Shown here: one piece after another, positions 24,265 to 37,100 of the stretch | How positions within the stretch are numbered: position 1 is the stretch's first letter | How the letters are laid out: each line of letters starts with the position of its first letter | Assembly: GCF_017591425.1 (NCBI RefSeq) | Contig: NW_024465669.1 | Span: 62,001 to 126,000 of the forward strand | Source of the DNA: Ochotona curzoniae | Lineage: Eukaryota; Chordata; Mammalia; Lagomorpha; Ochotonidae | Length of the DNA: 64,000 nt | Direction of reading: 5' to 3' | Notes under the pieces: model-generated | What the model saw: only the letters and a program-made list of their open reading frames with translations | The model's database searches: none | What the model was told of the DNA's origin: nothing | Program-made: the position numbers and the translations under genes

Positions 24265-25264
24265 CAAAACAAACAAACAAACAAAAAACTTTTAAAAACA
24301 CAACTGAGACGAAATGTTACATACCCAAAAACTCAAAAATATGTCCCCTTAGCTGGGGAGAGGAGCTCAATCTGGAAAGCCTATTTCTGGCTTCAGGGAC
24401 CACACCTTCTCCTCCACTTGCTACTTACAGGTTGCTATGCATCTGTGCTTCCTGAAACAGCCTTGCAACATTGATGGACAGATTTGGAGTATAAAAATAC
24501 AGACCAGGAGTTGGCGCTTGACAGGCGTGAATACGCATGCCTTTCCACAGTCTCGAGTGCTTGTTGGTTCCTTTGGTTTCCTGGCTGTAACAGAGTCACT
24601 GCTAATGAGAGACTGTGTTGTGGTGAAATGGCACAAGTAAGTTTTGGGTGTAGAAGTTCAGGTATTCCAACTTAGAGACTTATTGGATATGTGTCTTTCA
24701 TAATTTTATTTAGCCATTCTGGTACTGTTTTTTTTTTTTCCATTCAAAGAAAGAAATACAGGCTTATTGCAGATATTAAGTAAATGACATTTAGAGTACA
24801 TAATGCAAGTTGTACCTTTTCACATTTATTGAGTAATAGCTGTGCCTGTCATACCCTAGGGGTGGAATTGCTAACTTATAGTAGAAAAGCCACAGTTGCA
24901 TTGATCTCAGGTTCCAATGAATGGCAGTGGAGGCTGACAGAGCCAATAGAAAGTGAGAAACTTGTTTCTGGAAACGAAGAAGCCATATAGCAGAGAGGAC
25001 CCAGGGCTGCAAAAAAATTCCCTCAACTCTGTGAGTGAACCTGAGATGTGTAAGGTTACCAGAGTTAGAGAAAGGTCACACTGAGAAAATGAGAAAAGAC
25101 AAGTATCTTAATTGTCTATGGAAGTACAGGGCAGCCTCCAAGGGCATAAAACAAAACCAGATTAAGGAGGGAAGAAGAAAAATCCACAATAATGATTAGA
25201 GAGCTTTCTTGGGGGGGGGGTGCTAAAACCACCCTTGCACAGCAATAAGGGGAAAACAAATTCA
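24265..25264. other. No gene recognised
   Basis: AT-rich with an (AAAC)n run near 24,260-24,290. Nothing else can be supported. Confidence 0.3.
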
Positions 25265-25700
25265 AATGAAGGTGTGTGAGCTTCCTGTGGCTGCACTAAG
25301 AAAGTGCCACCCACTTAATGACCTGAGTCAACTCAGAAGTGTATGGTTCCAGAGGCCAGAAGTCCTCAGTCAAATTCACTTGGGAGGAAAACAAATTGTG
25401 GGCTGGGCGCAGTCTTGTCACTGGCTCCCCCTGCCTGTGCCGATGCGTTCCATGGCTTCCTTTGCCTAAATATTCATATGTAGCACCCTGATTCAGCTCT
25501 CGTATCATTGCCCTCTCTATAGTTAAATCTCTTTTTGTCTTACTCTTCCAAGATCACATAGGATTACATTCAGGACGTGTGCAGAAGACCCATGGCAAAT
25601 TCATCTCCACATCTTTAGTTTAACCTTATGCCGGAAAACTTTATGCCATGTAAATATTCAGCACTTGTAACAATAAGCTCTGGCTAATTTGGGGGCTATT
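25265..25700 (-). repeat. Ancient MLT1-type (MaLR) LTR, antisense
   Basis: The block order 'CTGTGGCTGCACTAAGAAAGT', 'GGTTCCAGAGGCCAGAAGTCC' and 'ATAGGATTACATTCAGGACG' mirrors the reverse complement of MLT1 LTRs as I remember them. Strongly diverged and with gaps. Confidence 0.45.
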
Positions 25701-25974
25701 ATTCAGCCTATTTAGCCCCCCTCACCCTTCCAGCCTTCACATCCATTACACTCACAGAATTTACCCCTTCTCACATTTCCAAAGGTGTTAAGCCAGTGCA
25801 GCATCACCTTAGATCTAAATTTTTATCTAGATACCGTTATCTCAAACTTAGCTCCAAAGTTCTAAATTCCATCATTTCTTTCAGGTGAATCAAGAATGAA
25901 ACTTTGAATATGATTCATCTGGGGAAAAGTCATTTTGCACCTGTGCACCTCTACAATTGGAAAACACATCATCT

Positions 25975-26297
25975 GGGCTCAAGGCTATGGCACTGTAGGC
26001 TAATCCTCTCCCTGTAGCTCCAGCATCCCACATGGACATGCCAGTTCAATGACTGGCTGCTCCACTTTGGATCTAGCTTGATGCTTATGTCCTGGGAGAG
26101 CAATGAAGATTTTCTAAAGAACTTGAGCCCCTGAATCCATATGGGAGACCAAGAACCCGGCCCCTGGGTTCAAATAGGTTGAGCTCTGGCTATTGCAGCC
26201 TCTTGCAGAATGAATTGGCAGGAAGATTTCTTTGTCTCTGCTTATTTCTGTAACTCTTTCAAGTAGAAATAAACAAAACTTTTTAAAAGAAAAATAA
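25975..26297 (+). repeat. Old C-type SINE
   Basis: Diverged but complete. It has a head with 'GGCACTGTAGGCTAATCCTC', 'AGCATCCCACATGGACATGCC', 'GGCTGCTCCACTT', 'CATATGGGAGACCAAGAA' and a tail 'AGAAATAAACAAAAC'. Confidence 0.75.
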
Positions 26298-26916
26298 AGC
26301 ACGCCCCGTGCTCCCAACTTTTATTGGTAGGAGGACAACCACAGGATTGACATTCTGCTTCCACAAGTGGAAAAGAAAGGGGTGAGTAGCCCTAAAAAAA
26401 TCTAAAGGCCAACTAGATAAGTTCGGTTATATCTTACATCCTGGCAGTGATTGTCCATGGCTGAGGTTCCTTGCTCTTCATCTCAGGCCCTCACCCTCAG
26501 AGTCCTGCTATTGAATCAGGAAGACTTGTAATTGAATGATTTTACCAGCTAGTGCAAACTGCAAGCTTGTCTTTCTTCTTCCATTTCATCGTTTCTTTCC
26601 CTTTTGGTACAAACTGGCAGTGTTTCCTTTGATGCAGTGTGCTCAAAACCCTTGGGGGGGGGGGTGGTCTCTTTTGTGTTTCACAGATTTACACTCTAAA
26701 CAAAAGTCCTGACATATTTCTCCTGGATTATCCCATTTCTGTTCCTGACCTCTGCTACAGTGTTTGAGGGGACCCATGCATCATGTGTCTAAACCCTTCA
26801 ACACTGGTGAATGATTGTCTTGCCACATTATGTGCCTTGTCTCTAGAGTCTCCTAGTTTTAACATCTCTTTGAACCTAGGTAATCTAAGACCATAGCACC
26901 TTAGTTCTTTTTCTTC

Positions 26917-27240
26917 TTTTTAAAGATGTATTGATTTTTATTGGAAACTCCGATATACAGAAAAGAGGAGAGACAAAGAGGAAGTTCTTACATCCAATGA
27001 TTCACTCCCCAAGTAACCTCAATGACTGGAACTGAGCTGATCTGAAGTCAGGAGCCGGGAACTTCTTCTAGATCTCCCATGCAGATAAAAGGTTCCAAGG
27101 CTTTGGATTGACTGCTTTCCCAGGTCACAAGCAGGGAACTGGATGAAAAGCAGGGTCCCCGGGATTAGACCGGGTACCCATATGGGGTCCAGGCACGTAC
27201 AATGCGAGGACTTCAGCCACTAGGCTACCACACCAGGCCC
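26917..27240 (-). repeat. C-type SINE, antisense
   Basis: 'TTTTTAAAGATG', 'ATTTTTATTGGAAACTCCGA', 'GGTTCCAAGGCTTTGG', 'TACCCATATGGGGTCCAGGC' and a head ending 'CCACACCAGGCCC'. Intermediate age. Confidence 0.88.
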
Positions 27241-27329
27241 TTTATTTCTTTTCTTAACTCTCCTCAACTAATCTCTTACCATCGATTTTTTCCCCCATTA
27301 TATGCAACAAAGAAGAACTTTACCAGAGG

Positions 27330-27495
27330 TGAGCAATATGGCAAGTCAAGCTGCACCTGGGATGCCAGGAGCACATATGGGCACTGGTTCTTGTCCCAGT
27401 TGCTCCCCTTCCAGTCCAGTTCCCTGCTTGTGCATTTGGGAAAGCAGCAGACAATGGCTCATGAATTTGAGTCCCTGCTATCTCCATGGTAGACA
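27330..27495 (+). repeat. C-type SINE fragment
   Basis: Contains the head-to-middle part ('GGGATGCCAGGAGCACATAT', 'GGGCACTGGTTCTTGTCCCA', 'TTCCCTGCTTGTG'). The 3' part is missing. Confidence 0.65.
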
Positions 27496-27875
27496 TTGAT
27501 AATGCTCTCTTGCCCAAATATAGATTTTTTAAAATATCTAAATCAGACTTGTAGGATGACATTCAGTTATACTTCCTTTCATTGTGTAACAGTGATTGTC
27601 TCCTGTGTTATCCAGAATGTTCCTCATTTCTTTTCAGAACCTTCCCCACTAGCACCTTTATTGTTCATATTTTCACCATTAATCTGCTATGACAGTACAG
27701 GAATTCTCGAAGTGGCAAACATTTTCCCTCATTCATTTCTTAATTCCTTCTGGCTCACACTACTTTTGATTTTTCTGTACTTTTTTTTTTTTTTTAACAA
27801 TGATAGGTGTATAAAGAATGGTTTGTTCAACTCAATCTCAGGTCTTATTGTCTTCTTCTCCCTGCACCATTTTGT

Positions 27876-28495
27876 AGATATATTTATTTGAAAGGCAGAG
27901 AAAGAGACATATCTTTCATCTGCTAGTTCACTCCCCATAGAACCACTATGGCTCTGACAGGTCCAGCTAACTCTAGGAGCCAGAAATTTCTTTAAAGATT
28001 TATTTTATTAATTTTATTGGAAATATGGATATATACAGAGAGGAGAAGAGACAGAGAAGAAGATCTTCCATCCAATGATTCACTACACAAGTGGACATAA
28101 CAGCTGAAGCTGAGCCAATCCGAAGCCAGGAGGCAGGAGCTCTTCCGGGTCTCCCATGCAGGTACAGGATCCCAAGGCTTTGGGCCATTCTCAACTGCTT
28201 TCCCAGGCCACAAACAGAGAGCTGGATTGGAAGCAGGGCAGCTGGGATTAACACTGGCAACCATATGGGATCCTGGTGCATGCAAGTCGAGGACTTCAAC
28301 CACTATGTTATTGCGCTGGGCCCAGGAGCCAGAAATTTCCTCCAGGCCTCCTGTATAGGTAGCAGAAATGAAAGTTCTTACCCATCATCTGCTACTTTCC
28401 TATGAGCACACATTAGCAGGAAGCTCAATGGGCAGTAGAGTATTCAGGACTGATACTGGAACTCTGATATGAGATGTCAGTTCCACATGTGGTAC
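27876..28495 (-). repeat. Old antisense SINE split by a younger one
   Basis: The two halves (27,876-27,991 and 28,324-28,495) read as one antisense C-type SINE of an older subfamily with 'TATTTATTTGAAAGGCAGAG'. They are interrupted by the younger copy described separately. Confidence 0.75.
27992..28323 (-). repeat. C-type SINE nested in an older SINE
   Basis: Antisense copy from 'TTAAAGATTTATTTTATTAA' to 'GCGCTGGGCCC'. It is flanked by a 16-base duplication AGGAGCCAGAAATTTC (27,975-27,990 and 28,324-28,339) taken from the older SINE. This dates it as the later insertion. Confidence 0.92.
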
Positions 28496-28589
28496 CTTAC
28501 CACTCTGCATAACAATTTCAGCTGTAACATAGGGCATCATTTTCTAAATGATACCTTTCAATATTCTTCACTGCTCTGCTGCTTTCAGA

Positions 28590-28970
28590 AGACAAATTCT
28601 GCATTAGTTCCATATGGCTGTTGTAACAAATGGCTGCAAACTGCAAAGATCAAAACAAGACTTGTTTATCCTCTCACAGTTCTAAGGGTTGGAAGTGTGA
28701 AATAGTTTCACTGTTCCGTGCTCTCTTCAGAGACTGCAGGGGAAAATCTAATTGTCTACCTTTTCCTATGTATAGAGGAGGTTCTCCTGTGGATGACAAT
28801 GGACATCCACTGGCTCGCAATCCATTTATTTACCCTCAGTGCCAGGAGGGCAGCATATTTGAATTTCTCCCTTAGTGTCATGTCACTCCTCCTTAATTCT
28901 CTGACTGTAAATCTTTATACCTCAGTCTGCATGAAAGCCAGAAGTGAGGACAGGCTGGATAGTTCTAGAT
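28590..28970 (-). repeat. Ancient MLT1-type (MaLR) LTR, antisense
   Basis: 'TATGGCTGTTGTAACAAATG', 'CTCTCACAGTTCTAAGGGTT' and the following blocks match the reverse complement of MLT1 LTRs in order. A second example, at 25.27 kb, has the same layout. Confidence 0.5.
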
Positions 28971-30490
28971 AGGCTACAGTGGCTACCAGTGACAGCTGGG
29001 TGGGGGCAGGCTGGGCAGGCCATGCTGAAGCATCTAATGGCAAAGACAGGGGTTAGACCATGAAGACCTGTGAAGACCTGTGACTGGGAGCAGGCTGTGT
29101 TGGGAAGCTTAGGGGACACCCTGGGTAAACTTCAATTCCCACTTGTGAGCATGAAGGCTGGGGTGGGGGTGGTGAACTGGGCTGGACATGGCTTTTAGAT
29201 CCCTTGACATGGATGTGGATTGGTTCTGGGTGTGCCAGGCTGAGCTAGGCTTCAGCACCTGCTAGTGGTTGCAAGAGCCAGGGTGAATGTAGGACAGGTT
29301 GGGATGGACTTCAACACCTGCTAAACCACATGAGAGCTGGGTCTGGGAGTGGGCCAGGCATGGCTGGGTTGTAGCACACCATGGTAACAGCTGGAATGGG
29401 TGTACACCACATGGTCAAGGCCACTGGAGTTGCCAGGACAGGAAGTGTGCCAAGTCAGGCTGAGCCAAGATCTGACCAGTGTGTGTGACATCTGTGACTG
29501 AGAGGTGACCTGATAGAGGAGCTTGGGGAACTCCTCTGTCAGGATGCTGTCCCTGCTGGTGAGTGCAAGAACTGAGCCTAGAGCAGGCCAGGTTACCATA
29601 CCTGCTAGTATATATACATGTGGGCCATGCTGGGTCATTTCATAGCATTCACTGGCAGATGTGAGAACGAGGACAGGGAGCAGGAGAGGTTGGGTTGAGC
29701 CACAACACCAGTCAGTTCACATTACTGTTATGACTGAGAGCTGGTTGGGCTGGGCTATGCTGTAGCACCCACCAGTATGAGCTGGATCTGGGGACAGGCA
29801 GAGCTCAGGGAGGATGCAGCATCCACTGGCAAATGATGAAGTGAGCTAGACCATGCCTGGATGGGCCATGGCACCCACCAGCACCCACAAGACTCTGAAA
29901 GGGGGGAAAGCCCAGTAGGGGACCTTTAGGAGAATTTATGCTGGGTCAGTACTTCTGGTGAGTGTGAGAGCTGGGACTGGCAGCAGATCAGTGTGGGAAG
30001 GGCTACAACACCCATTAATCTGCATACAGCCGGGTTAGAGGGAGAGCAAGGCTGGATTTAATGATTGTATTTACTGTTGGGTGCATGAGCCACAGCAAAT
30101 GCAGGCTGGCTGGGATTTGAGGAGCATTGCTGGCAAATGCCTGGGCTGCAGGCAGGTTCTGTTAGGGTGGACTGCAGGACAAAATGGAAAATGCAAGATC
30201 CGGGGTTGAGAGTGGGCCTAGTTGAGAAACTGTGGGTATGCTTCTGCTGGGCTGCAGTTCCCACTGGTGAGCATGAGAACTAGGGCTGGGATTTGGCCTG
30301 ACTGGACAAGGCAGTAACACCCACTAGCATCAGTATGGGCTGGATAGTGGAGTCAGTTTGGCTAAGCTAGGCTGCAGTACCTATGGGTGTGTACAAGAGT
30401 TGAATGGGATGCGGGACAGACTGGATCAATCTGCTCTACAACCCGGCATGTGCAGGAACCGGGGCTGGAGGGAGCCCTGGTTGAATTGAT
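28955..30490 (-). repeat. Composite tandem-unit repeat, inverted copy
   Basis: On + this is a series of units built on 'GCTGGGCT..AGCACC' and 'GTGAGCATGAGAGCTGGG', with a period of roughly 70-80 bases. On the minus strand it reads as the same 'GCCAGTGGGTG..GCAGCCCAGC' units seen at 16.3-18.4 kb. Confidence 0.55.
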
Positions 30491-30532
30491 TATGGGTTGC
30501 TCTGACTGGGCTGCGTTTCCTGCTTATGTGCT

Positions 30533-30627
30533 TACGTGGAACAGCTGGGACACAAACTGGAACCCATATGGGATCTTGGTACTTGCAATGGGAAGATCAT
30601 CCAGTTGAATCATTGCACTGGGCCCCT
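30533..30627 (-). repeat. C-type SINE head fragment, antisense
   Basis: Only the head-proximal part is seen: 'ACTGGAACCCATATGGGATC' and 'CATTGCACTGGGCCCC'. Confidence 0.6.
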
Positions 30628-31219
30628 ATCATTTTGTGTTTGGGTCATGTGTTTAGCGTGGCATACAGACAAGGTTTACCTACCTGTACACTACAAACAT
30701 CTCTATGGTGGTGTTCTGGGAGTTTTGTACCTGACATTTTTACATCAATGCCTAACACCTATTTTGTCTTATTAATCCATATAAATGACTCAGGTGTGTT
30801 AGATTTTCTTCATTATAAAGAAATGCCTGAGGCAGGCCATCAATACAAACGGAAAACGTTGTTTTGGCTGGCTAGGACCACACCACTGTATACCTGAGAA
30901 GACAGGGTGAGAATGGGCATTATTGCTTTGTTGTTGGTCCGATGGGAAATCAAATTGTTTTCCACCTGCAAGCAGGTACAAAAGCAGCTGAATCTTTTAA
31001 ATGGTGCTTTTCTTCAGACTGAAAAACCTCTTTTATTCTTGTTTGCTGAGATTTTAAAATCAGAAATGTACAGTGGGTTTTATTAAAAGCCTTTTACCAC
31101 ATCTCTTGAGACAATAATTTTTTTCTGGTGGAATCGTTGTAATAAATTGCATTAATTTACTGATGTTAAATAAACTTTGTGTTTTGGAGATAAGCTCCAT
31201 TTACTAAATGAGCTGTTTT

Positions 31220-31530
31220 GAAATATTTTATTACAGCAATACATACACACAATCACACACAAATACACATACCTAAAACATTTACCATTTTAGCCATTTT
31301 AAATATTTAGGCAATTCAGTGACACAAGTCCAATTTAGTCTATTTACAATTTTGTGTATCCATTACTCCTATCTGGTTTCAGAACTTTTCCATCATCTGA
31401 AACAGAAACTACGTGCATTAAATAACGTTGCCTTTTCTCACGATTAGTAATATAAAATGTGTTCTCATAGCTTTATTGTCTATGTGTATATCTTTATTGG
31501 TGAGTTGCCTATTTTAAATCCTTCACCTAA
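31220..31530 (-). repeat. Ancient L1M 3'-UTR fragment, antisense
   Basis: 'CCATTTTAGCCATTTTAAAT', 'GGCAATTCAGTGACACAAGT' and 'ATCTGGTTTCAGAAC' follow the reverse complement of the widespread old mammalian L1 3' end. Confidence 0.5.
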
Positions 31531-31662
31531 TTTTCAATTCTGTTTAATGCTACCATGCTTGAGTCACAACAGATCTTGATATGCTCTGAGTATTAACTCC
31601 CGGTAAAACATGTGATTTACACATGCGTTCTCCTGCTCTGTGTGACTGTTGATAGTTGTGAT

Positions 31663-32945
31663 GGTTGACTGGTCAACTTGACTGGTTAACGGAGTGTCTA
31701 GCTGTTCCATCAAGCATTCTGCTGGGTGTGAGGTTATTTCTGGGTGAGACTTATAGTTGAACTAGTAGTTTGAGGAAAGCAGCCTGCTCTCTGTCACATG
31801 AATGAGCCTCAATCAACAGAAGTGAATGGAAAAGGCTAAGAAAGATCTCTGCCTCCTTTTGCAAACTGCAGGCAGAAAAACTGAGTCTAAACACTGAGAG
31901 GAACTAGGTACTCCAGAAGGCTGATGGATGTCACATTACAAAGGGCAGTCTCATGGCAAGGAAGTCAAGAAAGTAGGAACTGCACGGCTACAGAACCCTG
32001 TCTCTGAGGAATGGTCAGGTAGCCCCTGCCTGCTCTGTATCCTAGAAAGGCCACACACAAGAGGAGCTGCTCTGCTGCCAAACCCAAAAGGAGAAGAGGA
32101 TTCTTGTTACTGCCACAGAGCCAATGAAGGGGGACGAGAAAGGTGCTACACATGGCTGATCATAATGCCTAGAGATTAGCCTGCTGAAGGTGTTGAGCCA
32201 TGGTGAGAGGAAGCTGCAGGCCAGCATCATCCTCCTGGGGATTACAGAGACCAGAGGATGGGTCTGCTGGTACAGCTCAGCTGAGACAGGCAGCATGTGA
32301 CCCCATCTCTATCCTATGTTCCTCTGCATAGAACCCACCTGTTATCATCTCTTCCATGCAAATGGATGTGTCATGGAGACATATCCTCGATGCAAATGGA
32401 TGCCAGTCATGGAGAAATTTCGAAACATCTCGTCAATGTTTACCCTAGCAATTGACTGCAGATACCCATCAGGAAAGTCGGATCTGCAACAGAACAATGT
32501 GAGATGACAGTGCTGCACTAGGTCGATCCTGAAGTTGTGCATTCAGATTTCACTAAGATTTCACAAAGCTATCCATGGCTCTAGGGTCAGCTGTAGTTCA
32601 ATTTTGTTCTGACAGATGGAATTTTCCTCACTCACTAGCTAGTATTGTAATCTTAATGAGAATCTAATATATGCAAGACAGTAGAAAGTCCTTCAATAGA
32701 AAGTTGCTCTCAGACAGAAACTGAGAAAATGGTCTCTTTTTGGCCCCGGAGTTGAGCAGTTTTTGAATTAGAATTTGGATTATTGCCTCTTCTGGGTTTG
32801 ATCCATTTGGAAGGGGAGTAGAATTACACCACTGGATGTCCTTGGCTTCCAGTGTGTTAAATAAACATCTTGAGATGGTTCAGCCTCCGTAACTTAATGA
32901 GCCAATTTATTCTTGTAACTATTTTCCTGTCTCTGTCACTGCCTG
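31663..32945 (+). repeat. Ancient LTR split by unassigned insert
   Basis: 31,663-31,890 begins 'TTGTGATGGTTGACTGGTCA' and 32,750-32,945 ends 'AACTTAATGAGCCAATTTAT'. Together they resemble the start and end of an old ERVL/MaLR-class LTR, with about 850 bases of unassigned sequence between. The family name is uncertain. Confidence 0.35.
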
Positions 32946-33369
32946 CTTCTTTTTTTTTCTTTCTCTTCTCTTCTTTCTTTTCTCTCTCTCTCATCTTCTC
33001 TTCCCCCCATCCCTCCCCTTACCTCCTCTGTTAATATTTCTAAGTGTCTTCAAAATTTGGAAAAAATGTGCATTATGAAACTGTACAAGAATACAAACAT
33101 TTCTTGCACCCAAAACAACTCATGCTAACTTGCTGTAATATGACTGAACAAGATTAGTTCGAGAAACTAAGGATAAGAACACATCAGTTTGGAAAGAGCT
33201 CCTATCAGAGTAAAAAACGTTTTGCTGACACCAAAGTAAGATTTGTTAACTTTTAGATGAAACTTGAGTCATAGGAAGATGGTTATTGATGCTTAGAACA
33301 CATTTATAAAAGGGTAATGGGTTAGAGAGGAAATAAGTGGGGAAATTTAAATTTAAACATTGATTGAAA

Positions 33370-33808
33370 CAAACAAAACAAATTAGTACAACATATCAAA
33401 ATTTGTGGAACACAATCATGGCAGTGTCAACAGGAACGTTCATTTCAATCAATGCTTATATGAAGAAATTGGACAGGCACCAAGTAAATGAGCAAACCTT
33501 ACATTTGAAGGAACTAGAAAAACAACAGCAAAGCAATCCCAAGAGCAGTAGAAAAAAGAAATAACCAAAATAAGGCAGAAAATAAACCATATAGAAACCA
33601 AAACAACAATATGTAAGAACAATGAATCAAAGAAAACACAAGAACAAAAATATGCATCAATATCATCAGAGACGAAAAAGGAAAAGTAACAAGACAAACC
33701 TCAGACACACAGAGAATTATTGGGAGATATTACAAGCAACTACATGCCAACAAATCAGAAGACCTAGAAGAAATAGATTTTTGGATACATGCACTCTGCA
33801 AAAAGTTG
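33370..33808 (+). mobile_element. Older L1 ORF2 fragment, 5' half of split element
   Basis: Frames here encode YQNLWNTIMAVSTGTFISIN and LKELEKQQQSNP, matching the mid-ORF2 region of the younger L1 ([28 protein letters not shown]). The element continues after the younger L1 at 38,431. It carries stops and frameshifts. Confidence 0.8.
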
Positions 33809-33809
33809 A

Positions 33810-34078
33810 ATTAAGAAGAGACCCTACAAGCAAGGAGAGAATGGACAAAGATCTTCCAAGTCCTGAAACAAAACAACTGTCAACCAAGAATAATCTACCC
33901 AGCAAAGATCTCATTTGTATATGAGAACGAAATCAGATACTTCAATAGCAAAGAAAAACTAGAAGAACATGTCTACACAAAACCAGCTCTGCAAAGTCTC
34001 CTTAGAAATGCGCTAGTCCCGAAAAAAAAGGAGGCAAATCACAAACAAAGTTGGCAAATAAGAAGGTCTCCAAACTAA
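33810..34078 (+). pseudogene. L1 ORF1 C-terminal remnant
   Basis: The frame reads REWTKIFQVLKQNNCQPRII, YPAKISFVYENEIRYFNSKE and ends ALVPKKKEANHKQSW.. with TAA. This is the C-terminal domain of the L1 RNA-binding chaperone ORF1p. The start, the coiled coil and the central RNA-recognition domain are missing through 5' truncation at insertion, which is usual for L1 copies made by target-primed reverse transcription. Confidence 0.8.
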
Positions 34079-34133
34079 AGCCCGCACAAACAAGACAATT
34101 ACATAGACAACAACACACACACAACACAATCGC

Positions 34134-37100
34134 ATGGCAGGGCAAAATTGCAACCTCTCAATTTTAACTCTCAACACAAATGGTCTAAGTTCACCAATCA
34201 AAAGACAGAGATTAATAGAATGGATCATCAAACAAGACCCAACCATCTGTTGCCTACAAGAAACGCATCTAACCAGAAAGGATGGAAAGAAACTGAAAGT
34301 GAAGGGATGGAAAAAGATATTTCACGCCAATAGACGAGAAAAAAAAGCTGGGGTAGCTATCCTAATTTCAGACGAGATAGATTTCACTCTAACTAACATC
34401 AAAAGAGACAGGGAAGGCCATTTTATACTGGTGAAAGGAATGATCCATCAAGAAGCAATCACCATCATTAATGTTTATGCACCGAATCTTAATGCACCTA
34501 GTTACGTAAAGCAATTTCTTACAGACTTAAGGGATGACATAGATACCCGCACAATTCTTGTAGGTGATCTCAACACGCCTCTAACATCAATGGACAGGTC
34601 TACGAAACAAAAACTCAACAAAGAAACAACAGAGCTCACACAAACAATAGAACAACTGGACTTAGTAGACATATATAGAACTTTTTATCCTAAGGCCACA
34701 GACTATACATTCTTCTCAGCGGTGCATGGCACCTTCTCCAGAATCGACCACATGATAGGTCATAAAGCAAATCTAAACAACTTCCAAAACATTAGAATCA
34801 TACCATGTACCCTCTCAGACCACCATGGGATGAAACTGGAAATCAACAACTCAAAACTCCCCAGGAAGTATAGGCACTCTTGGAAATTGAACAATATGCT
34901 ATTAAATGAACAATGGGTCAGAGAAGAAATTAAAGATGAGATCAAAAAATTTATGGAAACCAATGAAAACTCTGATACAACATTCCAAAACTTGTGGGAC
35001 ACCGCCAAAGCAGTGCTACGAGGTAGATTCATCGCAATCGGAGCCCATGTCAAGGCCCAAGAAAGACGCCAAATACAGGAACTAACCACACACCTCCAGG
35101 ATCTGGAAAAACAGCAGCAGAAGAGTCCCACGCACAATAGGAAACAAGAAATCATCAAAATAAGGGAGGAGATAAACCAAATAGAAATCAAAAAAACTAT
35201 ACATAAAATCAACAAATCAAAAAGTTGGTTTTTTGAGAAAATAAACAAAATAGACACTCCACTGGCCCGATTGACCAAAAAAAAAAAAAAAACAAAAAAA
35301 AAAAAACAAGAGAAAGTGAGAATCAATAGCATTAAAGATGAAAAAGGCAACATAACAACAGACACTGCAATCATTAAGAAAATAATTAGAAATTACTACA
35401 AAGAACTGTACTCCCACAAATTTGAGGACCACCAAGAAATAGAAAAGTTCTTGGACTCCCACCACTTACCAAAACACAGTCCGGAGGCAACTGAAGAATT
35501 AAATAAACCCATAACCGAGGTACAGATTGAAACAGTCATCAAGGATCTCCCAACGAAAAAAAGCCCAGGCCCAGACGGCTTCACTACAGAATTCTACAAA
35601 ACATTCCGAACAGAACTAACCCCAATCCTCTACAAGCTCTTCAAAACAATAGAGGAGGAAGCAACCCTTCCAAACTCATTCTATGAAGCCAACATCACCT
35701 TAATCCCAAACCGGACAGAGAACCGTCAGAGAAGGAAAACTACAGACCTATTTCTCTGATGAACATTGATGCTAAAATTCTCAACAAAATCCTAGCCAAT
35801 AGAATTCAAAAAATCATCAGACAGATCATTCATCCGGATCAAGTAGGATTCATCCCTGGAATGCAGGGATGGTTTAACATTCAGAAATCCATAAATGTTA
35901 TAAACCATATCCAAAAACTGCAAAACAAGAACCACATAATAGTTTCAATAGATGCAGAAAAAGCTTTCGACAAAATCCAACACCTCTTCATGCTAAAAAC
36001 TCTAGCCAAAGTAGGCATAGACGGGAAAATCCACAACATAATCAAAGCAATTTATGAAAAACCCAACGCCAGTATCATACTGAATGGAGAAAAGCTAGAA
36101 CCCTTCCCACTGAGATCTGGAACAAGACAAGGGTGCCCGCTATCACCACTGCTATTCAACATAGTCCTAGAGGTACTTGCAGAGGCCATAAGACAAGAAA
36201 AAGAAATCAAAGGCATACGTATAGGAAACGAAGAAGTCAAGCTTTCACTATATGCAGATGACATAATCCTATACATAGAAAAACCAGGAGACTCAATACA
36301 GAAACTACTAGAACTTATACGAGAGTTTGGCAGAGTGGCAGGGTACAAAATTAATGAACGAAAATCAACAGCCATAGTGTACGCAAATAACACCAAGATG
36401 GAAGAAGATCTAACCAACAGGATACCATTCAAAATAGCAGAGAGAAGTATGAAGTATTTGGGAATAAATCTAACCAAAAGCGTAGGAGACCTATTCGAAG
36501 AAAACTACAAACTATTTAAAAAGGAAATTGAATAAGACCTCAAAAGATGGAATAACATCCCGTGCTCCTGGATAGGCAAAATTAATATCATTAAAATGTC
36601 TATACTACCACAAGCAATATACATTTTCAACGCAATTCCAATCAAATTGCCCAAAACATTCTTCACGGAACTGGATACAATGATTCAAAAGTTCATCTGG
36701 AAACACAAAAAACCACGAATAGCTAGAACCATCCTGAAAAATAAGAAGTTAGCAGGGGGAATCACAATCCCGGACCTCTGGACATACTATAGAGCAGTGG
36801 TTATCAAAACAGCCTGGTACTGGCACAAAGACAGAAAAGAAGATCAATGGAATAGCATAGAAGCACCAAAAGGGAACCCACACAGATACAGCCAATTAAT
36901 CTTTGACAAAAAGACCAATGACAGTCCAAGCAAGTGGGAAGGCCTCTTTAGTAAATGTTGTTGGGACAACTGGCTGATAGCCTGTAGAAACAAAAAGATA
37001 TACCCACATCTATCACCATACACTAAGATCCAATCTACATGGATAAAAGACCTAAACCTACATCCAGAAACCTTCAAACTCTTGCAAGAAAATGTAGGAA

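Noticed and set aside
34760..35374. 204-codon frame on the minus strand
   Set aside because: Antisense shadow of L1 ORF2; the Phe/Ser/Leu-rich product reflects the A-rich sense strand.
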